From positions 1 through 19,976 of the forward strand of contig JAKPQT010000553.1 of assembly GCA_029555885.1 (NCBI GenBank): a stretch of DNA of 19,976 bases. Direction: 5' to 3'. Source of the DNA: Chloroflexota bacterium. Its GTDB lineage: Bacteria > Chloroflexota > Anaerolineae > CG2-30-64-16. A program made the translations under genes and the position numbers. The notes beneath the pieces were generated by a model, which worked only from the letters and a program-made list of their open reading frames with translations, had not been told where the DNA came from and searched no databases. This document shows, in pieces, positions 14,865 through 19,976 of this stretch (position 1 is the stretch's first letter; each line of letters opens with the position of its first letter).

Positions 14865-15857
14865 TTGCTTAGTTTTGTGCTGCCCAAGATTGAGCGTGAA
14901 GCCAGTGCGCGCAACTATGGGCGGTTCGTGATCGGGCCGATGGAAAGCGGTTATGGCATCACGCTGGGCAATGCCCTGCGGCGGGTGCTGCTTTCATCGC
15001 TGCCCGGCGCCGCAGTCACCTCGGTGCGTCTCAGCGGCGTGCATCACGAATTCTCGCCAATTCCGAATGTTCGGGAGGACACGACCGCGTTGCTCCTGAA
15101 TATCAAACAGTTGCGGTTGAAGTCTGAAATCGATGAGCCGGTGCGGTTGCACGTGGACGTGCGCAGCGAAGGCCCGGTCACGGCAGGCGACCTGGTCTGC
15201 CCGCCCGAGGTCGAGGTCATCAATCCGGAGCTGCTCCTGCTGACGGCGGACGCGCCCGATGTGGACCTGGACCTGGAGCTGACCGTCAGCCGCGGCCGCG
15301 GTTACTCCCCGGCTGAGGAGCGCGGGAAGCTGCCGCTGGGCGAGATTCCGGTGGACGCGATTTATACGCCGGTCCGCAAGGTGAACTACACCGTGTCGCG
15401 GGCGCGCATCGGCCAGCAGACCAACTATGACCGGTTGGTGCTGGAAATCTGGACCGACGGCACCACCACACCGGAAGCGGCGCTGCGTGAGTCTGCCCGC
15501 CTGTTGGTGCGCCATCTCACGCTGGTGGCGGGCGCGGATGTCCTGCCGGCGGAACAAGTCGCCGGTGAAAGCCATACTGTGCCGAGCCGGATCTTCGATG
15601 TGCCTATCGAGGACCTGGAGCTCTCGGTGCGGGCGTACAACTGCCTGAAGCGCGCCGGCATCACCAAGGTTGGTGAGGTATTGGAGAAGCTGGAGAAGGG
15701 CGAGGAGGAGATTCTTGCCATTCGCAACTTCGGTCGCAAGTCTCTGAATGAGCTGGTCCAGCGTCTTGACCTTAAGGGCTATCTGTCTGCCATCTCGTAC
15801 GAACCCACCGCCACCGGCGAAGTGGATGACGAGGGCGAGCTAGACGAAGAGCTGTAA
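14865..15857 (+). CDS. rpoA: RNA polymerase alpha subunit (TTG start)
   Basis: A 330-residue alpha subunit. The N-terminal domain, which dimerises and nucleates polymerase assembly, has YGRFVIGPMESGYGITLGNALRRVLLSSLPG at about 18-48. The C-terminal domain, which contacts UP elements and activators, spans about 246-310 (IEDLELSVRAYNCLKRAGI, LAIRNFGRKSLNEL). An acidic tail follows. The TTG at 14865 is 7 nt after AGGAGGG (14851-14857) and no ATG fits. Its position after rpsD and before rplQ is canonical. Confidence 0.98.
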   Translation: MLSFVLPKIEREASARNYGRFVIGPMESGYGITLGNALRRVLLSSLPGAAVTSVRLSGVHHEFSPIPNVREDTTALLLNIKQLRLKSEIDEPVRLHVDVRSEGPVTAGDLVCPPEVEVINPELLLLTADAPDVDLDLELTVSRGRGYSPAEERGKLPLGEIPVDAIYTPVRKVNYTVSRARIGQQTNYDRLVLEIWTDGTTTPEAALRESARLLVRHLTLVAGADVLPAEQVAGESHTVPSRIFDVPIEDLELSVRAYNCLKRAGITKVGEVLEKLEKGEEEILAIRNFGRKSLNELVQRLDLKGYLSAISYEPTATGEVDDEGELDEEL

Positions 15858-15879
15858 GCAAAACTGTGGGGGTTATTCG

Positions 15880-16308
15880 ATGAAACATCGGGTTGCAGGA
15901 CGAAAACTGGGCCGCAATACAAGTCAGCGCAGCGCGTTGCTGCGCGGCCTCATCACCGAGCTGTTCCGGCATGACCGCATCAGCACGACCGAGGCGAAGG
16001 CCCGCTTCATGCGCGGCGATGCCGAGCACCTGATTACAATCGCCAAGAACTCGTTGGCCGAGGGCGGCAACCAGGTTCATGCTCATCGTCTGGCGGCCAA
16101 AGTGCTGACCGATCCGGAAGTCACGAAGCGCCTGTTCAACGAGATTGCCCCCCGCTTTACCGAGCGGCCGGGCGGCTACACCCGCATGGTCAAGATCGGC
16201 CCGCGGGTTGGTGACGGTGCGGAGATCGTGGTCCTCGAACTGGTCGAGAAGGGCGCCAGCGCAGAAGCGCCGGCCGCCGATGCGAAGGCGGCCCGCGGCC
16301 GGAAGTAA
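15880..16308 (+). CDS. rplQ: 50S ribosomal protein L17
   Basis: A 142-residue L17 (bL17) near the exit tunnel. MKHRVAGRKLGRNTSQRSALLRGL is the family start, then RISTTEAKAKF-like sequence (RISTTEAKARFMR) and RPGGYTRMVKIGPRVGDGAE. The final 20 residues are an Ala/Lys-rich tail. The Shine-Dalgarno (GTGGGGG) is weaker than in most genes here. Confidence 0.97.
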   Translation: MKHRVAGRKLGRNTSQRSALLRGLITELFRHDRISTTEAKARFMRGDAEHLITIAKNSLAEGGNQVHAHRLAAKVLTDPEVTKRLFNEIAPRFTERPGGYTRMVKIGPRVGDGAEIVVLELVEKGASAEAPAADAKAARGRK

Positions 16309-16319
16309 AGCCGGATAGG

Positions 16320-16346
16320 GACCCGGCTCCGGCTGGAGCCCGGGTC
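16320..16346 (+). terminator. Possible hairpin terminator or attenuator after rplQ
   Basis: GACCCGGCTCC and GGAGCCCGGGTC pair over 11 bp with a single-base bulge and a GGCT loop, 12 nt after the rplQ stop. The sequence after it (TGCTGAACAC) has no T-run, so it is at best a weak intrinsic terminator. truA starts 37 nt downstream on the same strand, which fits partial read-through. Confidence 0.4.
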
Positions 16347-16382
16347 TGCTGAACACAGGCACTTTCACAGGCAGAGATACAC

Positions 16383-17183
16383 ATGCAGGCAGCGGGCGAG
16401 GGGCCGGCGCGCCGGCCCATGCGTGCCACTGTGGCCTATGATGGGACCGACTTCCTCGGCTTCCAGTTGCAGGCGGACGGGCGCACGGTGCAGGGGGTTC
16501 TCGAAGCCGCCTTGCGCCAGGTGACGGACAGCCCCGCTGAACCGGGGCCGCGCGTCATCGGCTCCGGTCGCACAGATGCCGGGGTCCACGCGACGGGCCA
16601 GGTGATCGGGTTTCGGGTGGCGTGGCGCCATCCCGTGCCTGACCTGCTGCGGGCGCTCAATGCCGTCCTCCCGCCGGATGTGGTCCTTCTGGACCTGGCC
16701 CCGGCTGCGGAGCACTGGCATGCCCGGTTCAGTGCGGTGCAGCGCGACTATGCGTACACGGTGCTGAACCAACCGTTGCGGTCGCCCCTGGAGCGGCGCT
16801 ATGTCCACCTGGTGACTGCGCCACTGGACCTTGACCGGATGCAGGCGGCTGCGGCCCTGCTGGTGGGCGAGCACGACTTCGCCAGCTTTGGTCAGGCAAT
16901 GCAGCCAGGCGAAACAACGGTCCGGCGCATCTTCCGGGCCACCTGGCGGCAGGAGGGCGGGCGGCTCATCTTCGAGGTGAGCGGCAACGCCTTCCTCAGG
17001 GGGATGGTGCGGGCGCTGGTCGGGTCGCTGCTGTATGTGGGTCAGGGTCGCTGGCCGGTCGAACGGCTGGCTGAAGTGCTGGCCGCGCGCCAGCGGGCGC
17101 TCGCCGCTCCACCCGCCCCTGCCTGCGGGTTGTGCCTGGTCAAGGTGCATTACACAGACGAGACGAATTACAACGACGAATGA
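16383..17183 (+). CDS. truA: tRNA pseudouridine(38-40) synthase TruA
   Basis: A 266-residue enzyme that converts uridines 38-40 of tRNA anticodon arms to pseudouridine. The catalytic motif GSGRTDAGVHA is at 60-70, with Asp65 as nucleophile. RATVAYDGTDFLGFQ (from 14), WHARFSAVQRDYAY, HDFASFGQ and FEVSGNAFLRGMVR are also family blocks. The start at 16383 adds about 12 residues before the core; Met13 (16419) is an alternative without a visible ribosome site. The last nine residues (TDETNYNDE) are encoded by the edge of the downstream GACGAAT repeat. Confidence 0.95.
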   Translation: MQAAGEGPARRPMRATVAYDGTDFLGFQLQADGRTVQGVLEAALRQVTDSPAEPGPRVIGSGRTDAGVHATGQVIGFRVAWRHPVPDLLRALNAVLPPDVVLLDLAPAAEHWHARFSAVQRDYAYTVLNQPLRSPLERRYVHLVTAPLDLDRMQAAAALLVGEHDFASFGQAMQPGETTVRRIFRATWRQEGGRLIFEVSGNAFLRGMVRALVGSLLYVGQGRWPVERLAEVLAARQRALAAPPAPACGLCLVKVHYTDETNYNDE

Positions 17184-17272
17184 CGAACGATGACGAATGA
17201 CGAGTGCTGGATGACCGGCGAACGGACGGGTGTGGAACTCGCCTTCGTCCTCCGTCCTTTGTCCTTCGTCGC
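17174..17272. repeat. Inverted tandem GACGAAT-type array, truA/rplM spacer
   Basis: The left arm (17174-17203) reads CGACGAATGACGAACGATGACGAATGACGAG and includes the truA stop. The right arm (17241-17272) reads GCCTTCGTCCTCCGTCCTTTGTCCTTCGTCGC, about complementary to it. The core (17204-17240) holds GCGAACGGACGGG. It is the same unit type as the rplO/secY array. The AGGAG of rplM is 5 nt further. Confidence 0.78.
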
Positions 17273-17287
17273 TAACAGGAGTAACAC

Positions 17288-17725
17288 ATGAGGACCTATT
17301 CCGCAACAGCCAGGGACGCCGAAGAGAGCCGCGAGTGGTTCGTGGTGGATGCCGCGGGCCAGAACCTGGGCCGTCTGGCGACCCAAATTGCGTCTGTTTT
17401 GAAGGGCAAGCACAAGCCGATTTACACGCCGGGCATGGACTGCGGCGACTTCGTGATTGTGGTGAATGCTGACAAGATCAGCGTGACGGGCGGCAAGCTG
17501 GACGATAAGATGTACTATCGCTTCTCCGGCTATCCGAGCGGGCTGGCCGAGATCAGCCTGCGCGATCAACTCAAGAAGCACCCCGAGCGGGTCATTCAGG
17601 CCGCGGTGCTGGGCATGCTCAACCGCAACCGCCAGCGCCGCCAACTGATCAAGAAGCTCAAGGTCTACGCCGGGCCGGAACATCCGCACCAGGCGCAGCA
17701 GCCGAAGCCATTCCCGCTTGCGTAA
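17288..17725 (+). CDS. rplM: 50S ribosomal protein L13
   Basis: A 145-residue L13 (uL13), an early 23S rRNA binder. MRTYSATARDAEESREWFVVDA, NLGRLATQIASVLKGKHKP, DCGDFVIVVNADKI and the C-terminal VLGMLNRNRQRRQLIKKLKVYAGPEHPH are diagnostic (each shown shorter than the full block). AGGAG at 17277-17281 precedes the ATG. It is paired with rpsI, as in nearly all bacteria. Confidence 0.98.
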   Translation: MRTYSATARDAEESREWFVVDAAGQNLGRLATQIASVLKGKHKPIYTPGMDCGDFVIVVNADKISVTGGKLDDKMYYRFSGYPSGLAEISLRDQLKKHPERVIQAAVLGMLNRNRQRRQLIKKLKVYAGPEHPHQAQQPKPFPLA

Positions 17726-17738
17726 GGAGAAGGTATAG

Positions 17739-18131
17739 ATGTCAGCCAGGTATTATGAGGCAGTTGGGCGCCGCAAGACCAGCACCGCACGCGTGCGGCT
17801 GTATCCCGGCACCGGCACCATCTTGGTCAACGAGCGGCAGATGGCCGAGTACTTCCCGCGCGAGACCGATGTGCTGGCGATCACCCGCCCGTTGCAGATG
17901 ACGGAAACCGCGGATAGCTACAACATCAGCATCCAGGTGGCCGGCGGCGGGCTCACGGGCCAGGCGTATGCAGCGGCGATGGGCATTGCCCGCGCGCTGT
18001 GCGTCGCGGATGAAAATCTGCGCTCCGTGCTGAAGAAGAACGGCTTCCTCGCCCGCGATGCGCGCGCGAAGGAACGCAAGAAGTTCGGCCTCAAGCGCGC
18101 CCGCAAGGCCCCGCAGTATACGAAGCGTTAA
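17739..18131 (+). CDS. rpsI: 30S ribosomal protein S9
   Basis: A 130-residue S9 (uS9). Its C-terminal tail, ending in YTKR, reaches P-site tRNA; the conserved Lys-Arg end is present. YYEAVGRRKTSTARVRLYPGTG, VAGGGLTGQAYAAAMGIARAL and RKKFGLKRARKAPQ are family blocks. AAGGAG in the spacer supports the ATG, and the gene is 13 nt after rplM. Confidence 0.98.
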   Translation: MSARYYEAVGRRKTSTARVRLYPGTGTILVNERQMAEYFPRETDVLAITRPLQMTETADSYNISIQVAGGGLTGQAYAAAMGIARALCVADENLRSVLKKNGFLARDARAKERKKFGLKRARKAPQYTKR

Positions 18132-18219
18132 CCTGGTTACAGGTTGGAAGGTTTGCAGGTTGCAGGTTATTCGTTAGCCTGCAACCTGTAACCTTTTAAA
18201 CCTGCAACCTGTAACCGGA
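18132..18219. repeat. Inverted tandem GGTTACA/GGTTGCA array, rpsI/mog spacer
   Basis: This is the best-preserved array. GGTTACAGGTTG (18135-18146) and CAACCTGTAACC (18205-18216) are perfect 12-bp complements. Inside them are GGTTTGCAGGTTGCAGGTT on the left and CCTGCAACCTGTAACC on the right. The core is about 10 nt. It begins the base after the rpsI stop, and its right end touches GGAGG, the ribosome site of the next gene. Confidence 0.87.
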
Positions 18220-18225
18220 GGCAGC

Positions 18226-18720
18226 GTGCGCGTCGGCATCCTGACCGTCAGTGACCGGAGCGCCCGCGGGGACCGCGAGGACCTCAGCGGGCCAGCTTTG
18301 GCGCGCGCGGTGAGCGAGCGGCTGGCCGGTGCAGTCGTCGCGCAGACGGCCATTGTGCCGGACGAGCGCGGTGAAATTGCGGCGACGTTGCGGCAGTGGG
18401 CGGATGAGTTTGGATTAGAGCTGATCCTGACGACCGGCGGAACGGGCGTCGCGCCGCGCGATGTGACGCCGGAGGCGACGCTGGCTGTCGTGGAGCGACT
18501 GACGCCGGGGCTGGCGGAGGCGATGCGGGCGGAGAGCCTGCGTGTGACCCCGCACGCCATGTTGAGCCGGGGCGTCGCGGGCATCCGGGGCCGCACGCTA
18601 ATCGTCAATCTCCCCGGCAGCCCGAAGGGCGCGGTGGAGAACCTGCTGACGATCCTGTCGGTGCTGCCCCATGCCGTCGAGCTGCTGCAAGAGGACCCGG
18701 ATGCCGAACGGCATCATTAG
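18226..18720 (+). CDS. MoaB/Mog-type molybdopterin adenylyltransferase (GTG start)
   Basis: A 164-residue cytoplasmic protein of the MoaB/MogA family, which activates molybdopterin with ATP before metal insertion in molybdenum cofactor synthesis. The MoCF signature LTTGGTGVAPRDVTPEAT is at 68-85, NLPGSPKGAVEN is at 128-139, and ILTVSDRSARG is at the start. The GTG is close to GGAGG (18217-18221). It is not a ribosome gene and may simply ride on the operon or have its own promoter. Sequence alone cannot decide between MoaB and Mog, so no symbol is given. Confidence 0.92.
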   Translation: MRVGILTVSDRSARGDREDLSGPALARAVSERLAGAVVAQTAIVPDERGEIAATLRQWADEFGLELILTTGGTGVAPRDVTPEATLAVVERLTPGLAEAMRAESLRVTPHAMLSRGVAGIRGRTLIVNLPGSPKGAVENLLTILSVLPHAVELLQEDPDAERHH

Positions 18721-18725
18721 CACCA

Positions 18726-18745
18726 TCCGCATTTGAGAATGCGGA
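18726..18745. terminator. Hairpin between convergent genes
   Basis: TCCGCATT and AATGCGGA form an 8-bp perfect stem with loop TGAG, 5 nt after the mog stop and about 21 nt beyond the stop of the convergent minus-strand gene. The position suits a two-way terminator, but no T-tract flanks it on either strand. Confidence 0.45.
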
Positions 18746-18766
18746 CTCCGCTTCAGAGTACGCACT

Positions 18767-19912
18767 TCAGGGCACAATCGCAAGCTGGCGGAAGGGGCCC
18801 GTCTTGAGACGGTCCCAGTACCCGCGCTGCTCCAGCCCGCCGGCGGAGAAGACCGCCACCCCCTGCGTGCCGACCCCGCGGGCATAGTCGATGCGTTCCA
18901 TGATCCCCTCGAACGGCGCGACGCTCCCGCCGACCCCCAGCCAGACCTGCCCCTGATCTTTGAGCCCCGCATGGCTGTCCGCACACGCGCGCCACTTATT
19001 GATATCGCCATCGAACGTTGGCCCGTAAATCATCGGGACCAGCACGTCGAGCGACCCCTCAGTCAACCAGCGGTGCGAATCCTGAAAATAGTCGTGGTAC
19101 CCCTGCGAGGTGGGGAAGTTCATCGCAGGCGTCTTCTTGTACGTGAACCAGACCGCCGCGCTCAGCCGGGCCGCGGGCCGGATGCTGCGCATCATGGCGC
19201 GCACCTGGCCGACCCAGGCGGTGATCTGGCCGCGCTGCCAGTCCTCGCGCGTCACAGATGGGTTGGCGGCCTGCCAGCGCACGAGCGATTCCGGGTCTTG
19301 CGAGTACTGGCGGCCAGGATAGCGCACGCGGTCGAGATGGATGCCATCGACCGGGTAACGGGTCACGATGTCCTGGATGACGGCCAGGTTGTGCGCGTTG
19401 ACCCGCTCGACGCCGGGGCTGCCCCAGACGTACTCGTGGCAGGGGACTTCGCCGCTGGGCGACTCCGACATGGGCCGCGGTCCGCTCGATCGCGTCGCGT
19501 GCACGCGCCAGTTCCCGTCGGCGCCCAGCGACCAGAATGGGTGCTCGGGCGCGGTGGGGGGCGGCTGCCCGCGGCCGCACTCCCAGATGGAATAAACATT
19601 GACATAAGCGTGGAGTTCCAGCCCGCGGCTGTGCGCGGCGCGGATGGCATGTGCCAGCGGATCCCACGCAGGGTCGTGGCCGAGGGAGGCGGCGGTCGTG
19701 CCGGTCAGCCGGTAGGCCCACGGTTCGAGGCCGGGCGCATAGTAGGCGTCACCCGTTGCGCGCACCTGGAAGAAGATGATGTTGAACCCGGCATCCGCGG
19801 CCCGGTCGAGCAGGTAGTCCAGCCGGGCGGCGCGCAGCGGCGGGCTGCCCCAGTCGAAGCGCGAGATCCACAGCGCCCGCGCCTCGGTCGTCAGCGCAAA
19901 GCCGTCTTCCAT
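18767..19912 (-). CDS. GHL10-like family 10 glycosylhydrolase-fold protein (DUF187/YngK-type)
   Basis: A 381-residue protein resembling the GHL10 (UPF0748) TIM-barrel family. RALWISRFDW opens the barrel at 12. AADAGFNIIFFQVRATGDAYY follows at 38-58, HSRGLELHAYVNVY at 94-107, and the active-site-like YPVDGIHLDRVRYPG at 186-200. VPMIYG is in the later part. Many relatives are secreted or lipoproteins, but no signal peptide is seen, and the start is fixed: no ATG, GTG or TTG lies in frame between an upstream TGA and this ATG. GGTGAGG precedes it. The substrate is unknown. It is convergent with the ribosomal operon and unrelated to it. Confidence 0.85.
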   Translation of the reverse strand: MEDGFALTTEARALWISRFDWGSPPLRAARLDYLLDRAADAGFNIIFFQVRATGDAYYAPGLEPWAYRLTGTTAASLGHDPAWDPLAHAIRAAHSRGLELHAYVNVYSIWECGRGQPPPTAPEHPFWSLGADGNWRVHATRSSGPRPMSESPSGEVPCHEYVWGSPGVERVNAHNLAVIQDIVTRYPVDGIHLDRVRYPGRQYSQDPESLVRWQAANPSVTREDWQRGQITAWVGQVRAMMRSIRPAARLSAAVWFTYKKTPAMNFPTSQGYHDYFQDSHRWLTEGSLDVLVPMIYGPTFDGDINKWRACADSHAGLKDQGQVWLGVGGSVAPFEGIMERIDYARGVGTQGVAVFSAGGLEQRGYWDRLKTGPFRQLAIVP

Positions 19913-19914
19913 GA

Positions 19915-19955
19915 CCTCACCCCCCGACCCCTTCTCCTGCGCGCAGGAGAGGGGG
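19915..19955. repeat. Second copy of CCTCACCCC-type palindromic element
   Basis: It begins CCTCACCCCCC like the element at 2264 and shares the stem core TCTCCTG/CAGGAGA. Here TCTCCTGCGCGCAGGAGA (19933-19950) is a perfect 18-nt palindrome; CCCCTTCTCCTGC (19928-19940) and GCAGGAGAGGGGG (19943-19955) pair with one wobble. The outer GGGGTGAGG arm of the first copy is not found. It lies directly upstream of the minus-strand gene and covers its ribosome binding region. Confidence 0.75.
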
Positions 19956-19976
19956 AAGCCGCATCAAAGCACAGCG

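Overview
The window is the end of a str operon followed by an almost complete S10-spc-alpha ribosomal protein super-operon, all on the + strand. In order it holds tuf (3' end), rpsJ, rplC, rplD, rplW, rplB, rpsS, rplV, rpsC, rplP, rpmC, rpsQ, rplN, rplX, rplE, rpsN, rpsH, rplF, rplR, rpsE, rpmD, rplO, secY, adk, map, rpmJ, rpsM, rpsK, rpsD, rpoA, rplQ, truA, rplM, rpsI. A MoaB/Mog-type gene follows. A convergent minus-strand gene for a GHL10-like glycosidase-fold protein closes the window.

The DNA is GC-rich. Starts are a mix of ATG, GTG and TTG, usually behind a clear Shine-Dalgarno sequence. Zinc-binding (four-Cys or CCCH) versions of S14, S4, L36, L24 and adenylate kinase are present. Together with the long N-terminal tail on S5, the rplQ-truA-rplM-rpsI order and the palindromic intergenic DNA, this suggests a Chloroflexota bacterium (perhaps Anaerolineae-like). 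That assignment is inference from protein character and gene order; no 16S gene is present.

The genes encode ribosome parts plus linked functions: EF-Tu, SecY (export), Adk (nucleotides), Map (N-terminal Met removal), RpoA (transcription) and TruA (tRNA pseudouridine). No infA lies between map and rpmJ, where many bacteria have it, and none is elsewhere in the window.

The most unusual content is not protein coding. At seven junctions inside this co-directional operon (rpsJ/rplC, rplN/rplX, rplO/secY, rpsK/rpsD, rpsD/rpoA, truA/rplM, rpsI/mog) the spacer is built the same way. A tandem array of short units of about 7 nt is followed by a short core and then by a tandem array of the complementary unit, so the whole spacer can fold into a long imperfect hairpin. 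Three different units are used (GGTTGAA/GGTTGCA; GACGAAT/GGACGA; AGCTGGAA), while the architecture is constant. A second element class, beginning CCTCACCCCC with a stem on CTCTCCTG/CAGGAGAG, lies between rplW and rplB (19-bp perfect stem) and again before the minus-strand gene. A third palindrome sits between tuf and rpsJ. No stretch longer than about 170 nt lacks a gene.
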